Below are positions 15,712 to 24,352 of a stretch of 64,000 bases of DNA, piece after piece. The notes under the pieces were generated by a model. The model was not told where the DNA came from. It saw nothing but the letters and a program-made list of their open reading frames with translations, and ran no database searches. The translations under genes and the position numbers were made by a program. Positions within the stretch are counted from its first letter, which is position 1. Each line of letters opens with the position of its first letter. The DNA is from an uncultured Coriobacteriaceae bacterium (GTDB lineage: Bacteria > Actinomycetota > Coriobacteriia > Coriobacteriales > Atopobiaceae): the NCBI GenBank assembly GCA_902791035.1, contig CADAUA010000004.1, positions 1 to 64,000 of the forward strand. Direction: 5' to 3'.

Positions 15712-16317
15712 TCAGTCCTCGTCGGGCTGCTGGCCGTCGTGGGCCAGCCACTTGCACTCCGTGACGTCCATGTCCGTGAAGGTCGCCTTGAAGGAGGAGT
15801 CCTCCGGGCTGCAGGCATAGACGCCAAAGCGGACCGGGCCCGTGGCCTCCCACATGTGGCAGACCCTCATCTGGGCGAAGTGAGTCCCGTCCGGCGAGCA
15901 CTCGATGCAGAAGTCGTCCTCGCGGCGGCTCAGCCGGTACCACATGGACCTGACCGACGCATCGATCTCCGTGGTGGCCCAATCGGAGTAGCCGTGGTTG
16001 GTGACCACGCTGCCCAGGTGCTGGAAGTCCCCGTTCTCGTACTCGATGGAGCCCTTGATCCAGTTCTCGCTGTCCAGGTACATGACCACACCGCACTGGT
16101 CGAAGCGGTGCTTGCTCTCGAATGCGGTCCTCACGACGAACGAGAAGTACTTGTCGGCCAGCTCCATCTGCAGGACGGGGGCGTTGTCGTTGCGGAAGTG
16201 ATAGTAGGTCCGCTGCCAGAGGTCCGTGTGGGGGCTGGTGACGACCTCGATCTTGCCGGCGCTTATCGCGCAGCTCCTGGGCTCCCTGGTCCAGCACAGT
16301 GCATTCACATCAAACAT
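15712..16317 (-). CDS. DUF1349 family protein
   Basis: The 201-residue cytoplasmic protein has a concanavalin-A-like beta-sandwich pattern typical of DUF1349 proteins: W.REP near residue 9, TDLWQRTYYHF, F....FDQ.G..MY.D..NW.K, and GPVRFGVYACSPEDSSF near the end. The family is sometimes annotated as an enolase regulator, on thin evidence; glycan binding is the structural expectation. It overlaps the start region of the DMT transporter gene by 8 bp and is translated from the same transcript, following it. Function uncertain. Confidence 0.85.
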   Translation of the reverse strand: MFDVNALCWTREPRSCAISAGKIEVVTSPHTDLWQRTYYHFRNDNAPVLQMELADKYFSFVVRTAFESKHRFDQCGVVMYLDSENWIKGSIEYENGDFQHLGSVVTNHGYSDWATTEIDASVRSMWYRLSRREDDFCIECSPDGTHFAQMRVCHMWEATGPVRFGVYACSPEDSSFKATFTDMDVTECKWLAHDGQQPDED

Positions 16318-17239
16318 TGTTCTTATCCCCTCTCGTTGACAGGAGGCTGATCAGCGACCCCGCCACCACCAGCGCCAGCCGCACATAGAAGGACGGGGCC
16401 AGGGTCAGGCTCAGAATGATGGCGCTGGCCACACCCGAGCACACGGGCGTGACGTACGAGACCATGGAGAGCGTGGCAGCGTTGCCCCGAAGGATGCCCA
16501 CGTTCCAGCAGTAGTAGCCCAGCACGAGCACCACCGCGGCAGCGAGAGGCATGGCAAAGGAGAGGGGCGTGAGCGCCTCGCGGGGCAGCTGCGGCCCCGC
16601 GACCAGCGAGGTGACCGCCCAGACCGCCCAGCCGGCCAGCATGCTCATGGTAAAGAAGTAGGCCAGGGCGTCCTTGCCTCCCGAGATGCGGGGCGTGACC
16701 ACCGAGTAGGTGCTCCAGCAGAGGGCGTCGCCCAGCGCGCAGGCGAAGGGCAGGGGGTTCGAGGCCACGTTCGCGGCGATGGCCGCAGGGTCCAGGCCCG
16801 CGTCTCCTCCCACGACCGTGGCCACGCCCAGCGTGGCGATCAGCGTGCCCGGCACGATGAGCCAGTTGGCGTGCGCGCCGCGGTTGGCGGCCAGCGTTCC
16901 CAGCACCGTGAGCGTGGGCCAGAGGTAGTTGACGATGGTCACCTGCACCGCCTGGGTGGGGGTGGAGGCGAGGCCGATGGCAAGGCCCGTGAGCACGTCC
17001 GTGCCCGCGAAGAGGAGACCGCTCACCAGGAGGTAGCGCCAGCCGTAGGCCGAGGGGCGCTCCGGACGACGCAGCAGGAAGGCGAGCGGCACGGCAAAGA
17101 GGTAGATCACGCCCACACCCAATTGCGCGCCGAAGGCCTGACTGGTCAGGCGCTCGAAGCCAGCCATCATGCCCCAGAAGAGCATGGAGAGCGCCCCGAC
17201 CGCCGTGGCGCCTCTCTGGCTGAGGCCCTTCTCACCCAT
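16310..17239 (-). CDS. DMT-superfamily exporter (EamA/YddG-like)
   Basis: The protein has 309 residues with ten predicted membrane spans in two EamA-type halves (about 15-150 and 165-300). Segments such as AVQVTIVNYLWPTLTVLGT and the second-half VLVLGYYCWNVGILRGNAAT, followed by YVTPV, resemble the aromatic amino acid exporter YddG and its relatives. It is predicted to export amino acids or similar metabolites at the cytoplasmic membrane. It is the first gene of a two-gene unit with the DUF1349 gene (8-bp overlap). Substrate inferred only from family. Confidence 0.85.
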   Translation of the reverse strand: MGEKGLSQRGATAVGALSMLFWGMMAGFERLTSQAFGAQLGVGVIYLFAVPLAFLLRRPERPSAYGWRYLLVSGLLFAGTDVLTGLAIGLASTPTQAVQVTIVNYLWPTLTVLGTLAANRGAHANWLIVPGTLIATLGVATVVGGDAGLDPAAIAANVASNPLPFACALGDALCWSTYSVVTPRISGGKDALAYFFTMSMLAGWAVWAVTSLVAGPQLPREALTPLSFAMPLAAAVVLVLGYYCWNVGILRGNAATLSMVSYVTPVCSGVASAIILSLTLAPSFYVRLALVVAGSLISLLSTRGDKNNV

Positions 17240-17397
17240 GCTCTAGTTCCTCTCCGACGCTTCTCCCCCTGCACGCCGGAACATGCTACCACGTCGCTGG
17301 TCCTGCTACTTTCGATCGGTGGGCAGCTTGCGGTCGGTCCCTTGCTTCCCGCTGGCCAGCTGCTTCCGCGGGTCGTCCATAGCTTCCTTTTGGCAAG

Positions 17398-18174
17398 CTA
17401 CTTCCTGCCGGTCACCTTGAGGTTGAGAAGGGCGCTCACGATGCCAAAGAAGGCCAGGGCGAAGAAGGTCCCCCAGGTGACGAGCAACATGAGGGGACCC
17501 TGCTGGAAGGCAAGGGCCGTGGTGGCCTCTACCGCCTGGCCAGCCCCCAGAATCAGGATCTTGAAGCTGTAGCCGCCGAGGGCGCCCAGCACGTCCGTGA
17601 TGCCGAAGAGGGAGAGGATGCCGCCCAGGGACTGGCTGAAGAGGAGGAAGTCCGGCATCTTGGGCTGGCCGACCGCGTCGTAGAGGGCCTGCCAGACCAG
17701 GCACACGAGACCAGCCACCGCAAAGCCGCAGGCGATGGCCGCGGGCATGGGGACGGCGGCGGGAGCGGGGACCATCGGCAGCGCGACGAAGGCCGCGAGG
17801 GCGCCGGCGAGCATGTTCACGATGCTCGACAGCACGATCACGTGGAAGAAGAGCTTGCCCACGCCCCGCATGCCACCCGCGAAGCCACCCTCGGCGTAGC
17901 CCGCCTGGAAGGCATCGGCGATTCCGCAGGCAAAGCCGTTGAAGGGCAGGATGGAGCCAAAGCCCGAGACGGCCGCCAGGCGCTGGTGGATGCCGGGCGT
18001 GTAGAGGCAGACGGCGAGCACTCCCAGGCACACGAGCGTCATGGGGGCCGCGAAGGCCGCTCCCACGACGGGCTCCAGGGCCACGCCGATGAGCTGGCCG
18101 ATCACGCCGTACATGCCACCCACCAGGAAGTTGAGGGCGTAGAGCCTGCCCTTGGCGTCCGCCTTCCGTGCCAT
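17398..18174 (-). CDS. SpoVA-like integral membrane protein
   Basis: The protein has about 258 residues with seven to eight spans in two similar halves. Both contain a Gly-rich loop between spans (GSILPFNGFACGIADAF, then an AEGGFAGGM..V.KLFF segment in the first half; SLGGILSLFGITDVLGALGG in the second). This pattern recalls SpoVAC/SpoVAE, channel components that move dipicolinic acid in spore formers. Here there are no other sporulation genes nearby, so another small-molecule channel role is likely. The ATG at 18174 was chosen over 18207 because AAGGGCGG precedes it. The family call is by resemblance. Confidence 0.65.
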   Translation of the reverse strand: MARKADAKGRLYALNFLVGGMYGVIGQLIGVALEPVVGAAFAAPMTLVCLGVLAVCLYTPGIHQRLAAVSGFGSILPFNGFACGIADAFQAGYAEGGFAGGMRGVGKLFFHVIVLSSIVNMLAGALAAFVALPMVPAPAAVPMPAAIACGFAVAGLVCLVWQALYDAVGQPKMPDFLLFSQSLGGILSLFGITDVLGALGGYSFKILILGAGQAVEATTALAFQQGPLMLLVTWGTFFALAFFGIVSALLNLKVTGRK

Positions 18175-18395
18175 GATGCCGCCCTTCTCGCTCGCGTCAC
18201 AAGTCAACAGATGGCAGTATCGGGCTCGGCGGGCGATCGTGCATCATGCGCGGGAACAAAGGCCGGCCCCGTGGCGGGCCAACGGCGTTGGACTTCGCAC
18301 AAACGGTCCCAATGCCGCCGCGCGCCAATAGTGCCGGACACTCTTAGCACGGCTGCGGTAGAGTGGCACGCAGGACGAGGACGTAGGGAGGTCCC

Positions 18396-19325
18396 ATGCC
18401 ACAGTCTCCGCTCGGGCGAACGCTCGTGATAGCCAACCCAACCGCCCACAGTGGCAGGGGGGCCGAGGCCGCGGACTTCAGCCGGTCCTTCCTGGCAAGC
18501 TACCAGTCTGTCACGACCGGGCACGAGCTCCTGCGCACGCGCGCGGCGGGTGACGCCACACAGATGGCCGCCAGCGCGGTCGGCTTCGACACCGTGGTTG
18601 CCTTGGGCGGTGACGGCGTGATCCACGAAGTCGTGGGCGGCCTCATGCAGATACCGGTGGCACGTCGACCCCAGCTGGGCATCATACCCATCGGCACCGG
18701 CAACGACTATGCCCGTACGCTTGGCATGGCCCGAAACGACCCGGCACGAGCCTGGGCCCAGCTCGTACGTGGGCATGCCCAGGCCACGGACCTGGGCGAG
18801 GTCAACGGGATCCCCTTCATGGAGACCCTCTCCTTCGGCTTGGACGCCGCGATCGCGCTCGACACGAGCGACCGACGCGCTGCCGGCACGCGCATGGAGG
18901 GAGAGAACCTCTTCTACTCCTCGGGCTTGCGGATCATGGCCCAGGCACGGCAGGGCTGGAGCTGGCATGGCGCCTTTGACGGCAAGGGGCACACCGCGTC
19001 GAACACCATCATCTTCGCCATCCAGGTGGGCCCCACCTATGGCGCGGGCTTTAGGATCTGCCCCGAGGCCTCCCCTACCGATGGCCTTCTCGACGTGTGC
19101 TACAACCACATCCTGCCGCCGGTGCCGGGTGTCCTTGCCCTCTTCGGCCTTGCGCGCTTTGGCAGGCACACGGGGAGCCGGGTGCTCCGCAACCTGCGCA
19201 TGCGCGAGGCCGCGATAGACTTCGACGAGGAGCCGCCCTGTCAGGCAGATGGCGAGAAGGTCACCGGCAAGCACTTCGAGGTACGCAGCCTGCCCGCCAC
19301 CCTGCGCGTCATCGTGCCCGCCTGA
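18396..19325 (+). CDS. Diacylglycerol kinase family lipid kinase
   Basis: The protein has 309 residues. The N-terminal catalytic domain has the nucleotide-binding loop NPTAHSGRG, the signature GGDGV.HEVV (about residues 70-80) and GTGNDYART. A C-terminal beta-rich domain ends with a nucleotide/lipid-site segment containing DGLLDVCY and DGEKV. The family phosphorylates diacylglycerol or related lipids and recycles them for phospholipid and lipoteichoic acid synthesis. The start has GGGAGG 4-5 bases before the ATG. It is divergent from the SpoVA-like gene and followed directly after its stop by a tandem 22-bp repeat. The exact lipid is not determined. Confidence 0.88.
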   Translation: MPQSPLGRTLVIANPTAHSGRGAEAADFSRSFLASYQSVTTGHELLRTRAAGDATQMAASAVGFDTVVALGGDGVIHEVVGGLMQIPVARRPQLGIIPIGTGNDYARTLGMARNDPARAWAQLVRGHAQATDLGEVNGIPFMETLSFGLDAAIALDTSDRRAAGTRMEGENLFYSSGLRIMAQARQGWSWHGAFDGKGHTASNTIIFAIQVGPTYGAGFRICPEASPTDGLLDVCYNHILPPVPGVLALFGLARFGRHTGSRVLRNLRMREAAIDFDEEPPCQADGEKVTGKHFEVRSLPATLRVIVPA

Positions 19326-19326
19326 C

Positions 19327-19392
19327 GCGGGGTCGGAGCTCGTGTCACGCGGGGTCGGAGCTCGTGTCACACGGGGTCGGAGCTCGTGTCAC
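19327..19392. repeat. Three tandem 22-bp units (repeat B)
   Basis: Three back-to-back copies of a 22-bp unit containing GGGGTCGGAGCTCGTGTCAC begin 2 bases after the stop codon of the lipid kinase gene. The units are near identical (the third starts AC instead of GC). The complementary orientation appears at 19611-19679 and again at 21132-21189. Confidence 0.9.
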
Positions 19393-19405
19393 GCATGCCA
19401 TCAAG

Positions 19406-19550
19406 TTGCACCCTACCCAGCCTGTCGGGCTCCCAAGTCTCGCAAGAAACCCGATAGGGTGCAGAATCCCGGCCATCGGGACGGTTTTCTGCACCCAACT
19501 GGGCCCTTCCCTATCCAAGCACCCTCCAAAGTCCAGTTAGGGTGCAGCGG
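19406..19550. repeat. TGCACCC-type inverted repeats, group 2
   Basis: Four copies of the TAGGGTGCA word alternate in orientation (19406, 19455, 19488, 19538). The central pair GGGTGCAGAA...TTCTGCACCC forms a 10-bp perfect stem. It is the same family as 12588-12681. Confidence 0.7.
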
Positions 19551-19610
19551 ACCGTACCCGAATCGCGAGATGACGCCTAGCGTGACACAGGGTCTGACCC
19601 CGCGCAGAGC

Positions 19611-19679
19611 GTGACACGAGCTCCGACCCTGCGTGACACGAGCTCCGACCCCCCTGTCACACCGACCCCCCTGTCACAG
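19611..19679. repeat. Repeat B in inverted orientation
   Basis: Two full copies of GTGACACGAGCTCCGACC plus four bases (19611-19632, 19633-19654) and shortened TGTCAC units up to 19679 sit 4 bases from the end of the metY-like gene. With 19327-19392 they bracket the gap between two convergent genes and could fold into a long stem in either transcript. Confidence 0.85.
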
Positions 19680-19683
19680 AGCG

Positions 19684-20976
19684 CTAGCACTGGACGAGGG
19701 CCTGGTCCAAGTCGGCGATGATGTCCGAGGCATCCTCGAGGCCGCAGGAGATGCGGATCATGCCTGCAGGCACACCGGCAGCGGCCAGCTCCTCGTCGCT
19801 CATCTGACGGTGCGTGGAGCTCGCTGGGTTGAGGCAGCAGGTCCGCGAGTCCGCCACGTGCGTCTCGATGGAGGCCAGGCGCAGGCTCCGCATGAACTTG
19901 GAGGCAGCCTCGCGACCGCCCTTGAGCTCGCAGGACACCACGCCGCAGCCGCCGTTGCCCATGAGGCGCTGCGCCAGCCCGTAGTAGGGGTTGCTCGGCA
20001 GGCCAGGATACTGGACCTTCTCGACCTTGGGGTGGGCCTCCAGGAACTCCGCCACCGCCTGTCCGTTTGCCACGTGGCGTGGCATGCGTACGTGTAGGGA
20101 CTCCAGGCCCAGGTTGAGCAGGTAGGCGCTCATGGGCTGCTGGATGGAGCCGAAGTCGCGCATGAGCTGCGATGTTGCCTTGGTGATGAAGGCCCCACCC
20201 TGACCGAACTTCTCGGCATAGACGATGCCGTGGTAGGACTCGTCGGGCGTGGTCAGGCCGGGGTACTTGTCGGCATGCGCCATCCAGTCGAACCTGCCCG
20301 AATCCACGATGGCACCGCCCACGGCCGAGGCGTGGCCGTCCATGTACTTGGTGGTGGAGTGGGTCACGATGTCGGCGCCCCACTCGAAGGGCCGCAGGTT
20401 GACCGGCGTGGGGAAGGTGTTGTCGACTATGAGGGGCACGCCGTGTGCATGCGCCACGCGGGCGAACTTCTCAACGTCGAGGACGGTCAACGCGGGGTTG
20501 GCGATGGACTCGCCGAACATGGCCTTGGTGTTGGGCCGGAAGGCGGCCGCGAGCTCCTCCTCGGACGCCGTGGGCGAGACGAACGTGGACTCGATGCCCA
20601 TCTTGGCCATGGTCACCTTGATCAGGTTGTAGGTGCCGCCGTAGATGGAGCTGGAGGCCACGATGTGGTCACCGGCCTCGCAGATGTTGAAGAGGGCAAA
20701 GAAGTTCGCGGCCTGGCCGGAGCTCGTGAGCATGGCCGCAGACCCGCCCTCCAGGGCGCAGATCTTCGCGGCCACGTAGTCACAGGTGGGGTTCTGCAGG
20801 CGGGAGTAGAAGTAGCCCTCGGCCTCGAGGTCGAAGAGCTTGCCCATGTCCTCGCTCGTGTCGTACTTGAAGGTGGTCGAGTAGACAATGGGCATCTGGC
20901 GCGGCCCACCGTTCTCCGGCGTGTAGCCAGCCTGCACGCACCTGGTACCCATGCCCAGCGATTCGTTCTCCTCCAT
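19684..20976 (-). CDS. metY: O-acetylhomoserine sulfhydrylase-type PLP enzyme
   Basis: The 430-residue enzyme belongs to the Cys/Met metabolism PLP family. It has Y.YSR..NPT near residue 56, GQAAN for phosphate binding, the SSIYGGTYNL segment, D.TFPTP and the PLP lysine in HSTTKYMDGH. The length and GYTPENG opening fit O-acetylhomoserine aminocarboxypropyltransferase (homocysteine from O-acetylhomoserine and sulfide) better than the shorter cystathionine gamma-synthases. It would supply homocysteine for methionine, downstream of the homoserine made by hom elsewhere in this window. No S-box or T-box leader is evident upstream. Repeats lie at both ends of the gene. Confidence 0.87.
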   Translation of the reverse strand: MEENESLGMGTRCVQAGYTPENGGPRQMPIVYSTTFKYDTSEDMGKLFDLEAEGYFYSRLQNPTCDYVAAKICALEGGSAAMLTSSGQAANFFALFNICEAGDHIVASSSIYGGTYNLIKVTMAKMGIESTFVSPTASEEELAAAFRPNTKAMFGESIANPALTVLDVEKFARVAHAHGVPLIVDNTFPTPVNLRPFEWGADIVTHSTTKYMDGHASAVGGAIVDSGRFDWMAHADKYPGLTTPDESYHGIVYAEKFGQGGAFITKATSQLMRDFGSIQQPMSAYLLNLGLESLHVRMPRHVANGQAVAEFLEAHPKVEKVQYPGLPSNPYYGLAQRLMGNGGCGVVSCELKGGREAASKFMRSLRLASIETHVADSRTCCLNPASSTHRQMSDEELAAAGVPAGMIRISCGLEDASDIIADLDQALVQC

Positions 20977-21131
20977 GCGTCCCCCTACCCCGAGCGAGCA
21001 TCAATGATTGCGACAGGAACCATCTTAGTGCAAGCGCAGGGCATAGGGAGGCATGGGGCGGCACCCCGGCCCAGGCCAAGGCGCCGCCCCAGAGAAGAGC
21101 TGACTAAAGGTCAGGCCCCTGTAGCACGTGC

Positions 21132-21189
21132 GTGACACGAACTCCGACCCCGCGTGACAGACCCCGCGTGACACGAGCTCCGACCCCGC
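21132..21189. repeat. Repeat B, third array
   Basis: The array has two full copies and one shortened copy of the unit beginning GTGACACGARCTCCGACC. It lies just upstream of the metY-like gene and 19 bases beyond the stop of the glycerol dehydrogenase gene, in the same orientation as 19611-19679. Confidence 0.85.
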
Positions 21190-21207
21190 GTCAGGCCCGA
21201 CGCCAGA

Positions 21208-22302
21208 CTAGGCTACGCGGGCCTTGCCGAGCTCGTCGGTGGCGATGATGGCCGCATAGAGCTCCTCGGGCGTCACGTCGCCAGCCAGGTTGTGGATGGT
21301 CTCGCCCGGCACGCAGGCAGCCTCGGCGATCTGCTTGACCTGCTCCTTGGTGGTCACGCCCAGCTCGGCGAGCGTCACCGGCAGGCCGACCTCCAGGCAG
21401 AAGCCCTGCACGTCCTCGAACTCCTCCTTGGGCGCACCCTCCAGCTGCAGCTGCACCAGGGTACCGAAGGCCACGCAGTTGCCGTGGGGCACGCTGTGGC
21501 CGCCCAGAGAGGTCAGGCCGTTGTAGAAGGAGTGGGCCGCCGCGCAGTTGACGTTATCTGCACCCACGCCGGAGAGGTACACGTTGGCCTCGCAGATGTT
21601 CTCGAGGGCCGGCGTCACCACGTGCTGCTCGCAGGCCTTGATGGCCATCTTGCCGTAGTCGCGCAGGGTCTTGTAGCAGAGCTCGGCAAGCGCCATGCCG
21701 GCGCGCGTGATGCCCGTGCCCTCGAGGCTGGTAGACTCGGTGCGGATGGAGGCCCTGCCCTCGAAGTAGGTGCCCAGGGCGTCGCCCATGCCGGCCACCA
21801 GGAACCTCACAGGCGCATGGGCGATGACGTTCGTGTCCACCATGACTGCGTCGGGGTTGGTGGGATAGAAGAGGTACTTGTCAAAGCTCCCGTCATCGTT
21901 GTAGATGACGGAGAGGCCAGTGCAGGGGGCGTCAGTGGCGGCCACGGTGGGGACGATGACCACGTGCTTGCCCGTGTAGAAGGCCGTCGCCTTTGCGGTG
22001 TCCACGGCGGAGCCGCCACCGCAAGCCACGACGGCGTCGATCTTGTCCTCCTCCACGATCGCCATCATCTTCTGGATCTCGCCCTTGCTGGAGATGCCGC
22101 CAAAGACCTCGTAGCGACGGTAGTCGGCGGAGTCCCCGAAGCTGGCCTCGATGTTGTCGTGGGTCGCCTTGTATCCGCTCTTCGAGCACACGAAGAGCCA
22201 CCTGTGGCCCATGTAGCCCATTTCCTTCTGGAACTGCAGCGTGGCGTCGTAGCCCTGCACGTACTTGAGCGGCTCGCGCATGGCCCTGAGCATCTTCCTC
22301 AT
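21208..22302 (-). CDS. gldA: Glycerol dehydrogenase
   Basis: This 364-residue NAD-dependent iron/zinc alcohol dehydrogenase is of the GldA type and oxidises glycerol to dihydroxyacetone in the cytosol. Visible motifs are the NAD-binding GGGSAVDTAKA (about 97-107), PTVAATDAPC, and metal ligands in GMGDALGTYFEG (Asp) and in HSFYNGL..LGGHSVPHG (two His). The length is normal for the family. It is monocistronic between repeats and a terminator region. GldA-like enzymes can also act on other vicinal diols, so the physiological substrate is inferred. Confidence 0.92.
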   Translation of the reverse strand: MRKMLRAMREPLKYVQGYDATLQFQKEMGYMGHRWLFVCSKSGYKATHDNIEASFGDSADYRRYEVFGGISSKGEIQKMMAIVEEDKIDAVVACGGGSAVDTAKATAFYTGKHVVIVPTVAATDAPCTGLSVIYNDDGSFDKYLFYPTNPDAVMVDTNVIAHAPVRFLVAGMGDALGTYFEGRASIRTESTSLEGTGITRAGMALAELCYKTLRDYGKMAIKACEQHVVTPALENICEANVYLSGVGADNVNCAAAHSFYNGLTSLGGHSVPHGNCVAFGTLVQLQLEGAPKEEFEDVQGFCLEVGLPVTLAELGVTTKEQVKQIAEAACVPGETIHNLAGDVTPEELYAAIIATDELGKARVA

Positions 22303-22420
22303 AACGGACTTCCCTTCTGCCGGATTTGGCTAGCTGCCACGCAAGAGTATGGGTCGCTCTGACGAGAAGGACCTTGCCGCTCGCCCATCAGGATGGAATT
22401 GCCACATCAGGCGACCTGTA

Positions 22421-22484
22421 GTGGGCACTAGGGGGTACTCCCCTGCTGCCAGAAAACGGGCACTAGGGGTACCCCTGGTGCCCG
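22421..22484. repeat. CACTAGGGGGTAC palindromes (repeat D), two units
   Basis: GTGGGCACTAGGGGGTACTC... (22421-22450) and a cleaner palindrome CGGGCACTAGGGGTACCCCT... (22457-22484) lie between gldA and ptsI. A close relative is at 53171-53211. Confidence 0.8.
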
Positions 22485-22490
22485 CGCACA

Positions 22491-22524
22491 ATAAAAGGAC
22501 GCCCCGGCCGGAACCGGAGCGCCC
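22491..22524 (-). terminator. Intrinsic terminator of ptsI
   Basis: On the minus strand GGGCGCTCCGG-TTCCGG-CCGGGGCGTCC is followed by TTTTATT, 24 bases past the ptsI stop codon. Confidence 0.85.
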
Positions 22525-22547
22525 TCGCACGGAGATAAGAACTGGAA

Positions 22548-24251
22548 CTACTTGGCGGCAGCCTGGAGCGCGGCCTTGACCTCGGCGGCGGTGTGGAGCT
22601 GGAGAACCTTCTCGGCCAAGGCGTCCGCCTCCTCCTTGGTCCACTCGGAGATGATGCGACGGGTGCGCAGGATCGACGGCGCGGACACGGAGAACTCGTC
22701 CAGGCCGAAGGAGATCAGCAGCGGGATGAGCAGCGGGTCGGCCGCAGCCTCGCCGCACATACCCACCATGATTCCGGCCTTGTTGCCCTCGGAGATGATG
22801 CGCTTGAGGGAGCGGATGACCGCCGGCTGGTAGACCTGGTAGAGGTAGCTCACGCGGTCGTTGCCACGGTCGGCGCACATGGTGTAGCCAATCAGGTCGT
22901 TCGTGCCGATGGAGAAGAAGTCGCACTCGGCGGCCAGGTCGTCGGCGATGAGGCTGGCAGCCGGGGTCTCGATCATGGTGCCGACCTCGATGTCCTTGTT
23001 GTACGCGACACCGCGGGCGTCGAGCTCCTTCTTGCACTCCTCGATGAGGGCCTTGGCCTCGCGGACCTCGTCCAGCGTGGTGACGAGCGGCAGCATGATC
23101 TTGATGTCACCGAAGGCGGAGGCACGCAGGAGGGCGGTCAGCTGGACCTTGTACTGCTCGGGGTTGTTCAGGCAGTAGCGCACAGCGCGGAAGCCCATGA
23201 AGGGGTTGTCCTCATGCTGGAGGTTGAGGTAGGGGATCTCCTTGTCGCCGCCCACGTCGAGCGTGCGGATGATCACCGGCATGCCCTTCATGCGCAGGGC
23301 GACCTTCTGGTAGGCGGCGAACTGCTCGTCCTCAGTCGGGAGCTCCTTGGCGTCCATGAAGAGGAACTCGGAGCGGAAGAGGCCCACGCCCTCGCAGTCG
23401 TGCTCGACGGCGGCATTGGCGTCGTCGGGGTTGCCGATGTTGGCCACGAGGAGCTTCTTGGTGCCGTCGGCCGTCACCGTCTCCTTGCCACGATAGGCCT
23501 CGAGGGCGGCCTTCTCCTCGGCGTACTGCTTGGCCTTGGCGCGGTAGTGCTCGAGCTCGTCGTCGGTGGGCTCGGAGATGACCTTGCCCTTGGAGCCGTC
23601 GACCACGACCATGGCGCCGCCCTTGAGGTTCTTGGTGGCATCGAGCACGGAGAGGACGGCCGGGATCTCGAGGGCGCGGGCGATGATGGCGGAGTGGGAG
23701 GTGCGGCCACCGGTCTCGGTGACGATGCCCACGATGTGGTCGCGGTCGATGTCGGCTGTCATGGACGGGGTGAGCTCGTGGACGACCACCACGGAGTTCT
23801 CGGGCAGGGTGGAGAGGTCCACGACCTCCTTGCCCAGCAGGTCGGCAAGAAGGCCCGTGCGCACGTCCAGCACGTCGGCCGCGCGCTCGCGGAAGAGCTC
23901 GTCGTCCATGTTGGAGAACATCGTGTAGTAGGTGCCATAGGCCTCGGAGACCGCCTGCTCGGCGCACATGCCGGAGTCAATCGAGCCATTGACCATGTCC
24001 TTGATGCCCTCGTCCTCGGCGAACTCGATGTGGGCGCCCATGATGGCAGCGGCACCGTCGAGACCCTTGGCGTTCATGCTCTCGATCTGCGCGTTGGTCT
24101 GGCCGATGAACTTCTCGACCGCCGCCGCGTAGCGCGCCTTCTCGGCCTCGGCGTCCTCCGGCGCGTGCGGCGTGAACGAAAGGTCGGGCTCGACCGCGAT
24201 GCGCGCGACGCCAATGCCGATGCCGTCAGATGCGTTGACTCCCTCAAACAT
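22548..24251 (-). CDS. ptsI: PTS enzyme I (PEP-protein phosphotransferase)
   Basis: This 567-residue cytosolic protein takes phosphate from PEP and passes it to HPr, the first step of all PTS sugar uptake. The N-terminal swivel domain has the active-site histidine in GGRTSHSAI. The C-terminal PEP-binding barrel has FLFMD..ELPTEDEQF, GSEF-like LFRSEFL, the Asn/Asp-rich SIGTNDLIGY, and the catalytic Cys in VGMCGEAA. The ATG at 24251 (MFEGVNASDG) matches the usual enzyme I start; an ATG six codons upstream is possible. It follows the 1-phosphofructokinase gene by about 100 bp on the same strand and ends at a strong terminator. Confidence 0.96.
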   Translation of the reverse strand: MFEGVNASDGIGIGVARIAVEPDLSFTPHAPEDAEAEKARYAAAVEKFIGQTNAQIESMNAKGLDGAAAIMGAHIEFAEDEGIKDMVNGSIDSGMCAEQAVSEAYGTYYTMFSNMDDELFRERAADVLDVRTGLLADLLGKEVVDLSTLPENSVVVVHELTPSMTADIDRDHIVGIVTETGGRTSHSAIIARALEIPAVLSVLDATKNLKGGAMVVVDGSKGKVISEPTDDELEHYRAKAKQYAEEKAALEAYRGKETVTADGTKKLLVANIGNPDDANAAVEHDCEGVGLFRSEFLFMDAKELPTEDEQFAAYQKVALRMKGMPVIIRTLDVGGDKEIPYLNLQHEDNPFMGFRAVRYCLNNPEQYKVQLTALLRASAFGDIKIMLPLVTTLDEVREAKALIEECKKELDARGVAYNKDIEVGTMIETPAASLIADDLAAECDFFSIGTNDLIGYTMCADRGNDRVSYLYQVYQPAVIRSLKRIISEGNKAGIMVGMCGEAAADPLLIPLLISFGLDEFSVSAPSILRTRRIISEWTKEEADALAEKVLQLHTAAEVKAALQAAAK

Positions 24252-24352
24252 GCTAGTGCCCCCATCCATCGTGCCGCCCAAGCGGCCTACCAACTGTTCG
24301 ACCGCCCTCGTCCCCCGACGGCGGTTTGATGCCGACAAGTGTCGAGCGCCTG

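Noticed and set aside
18204-19370. A 388-codon minus-strand frame
   Set aside because: It is antisense to the lipid kinase gene with its GGDG motif.
19327-19392. A CRISPR array
   Set aside because: The 22-bp units are directly adjacent with no spacers, and no cas genes are present.
22593-24329. A 578-codon plus-strand frame
   Set aside because: It is the antisense shadow of ptsI; its protein is a low-complexity run of Gly, Val, Leu, His and Asp without any family signal.
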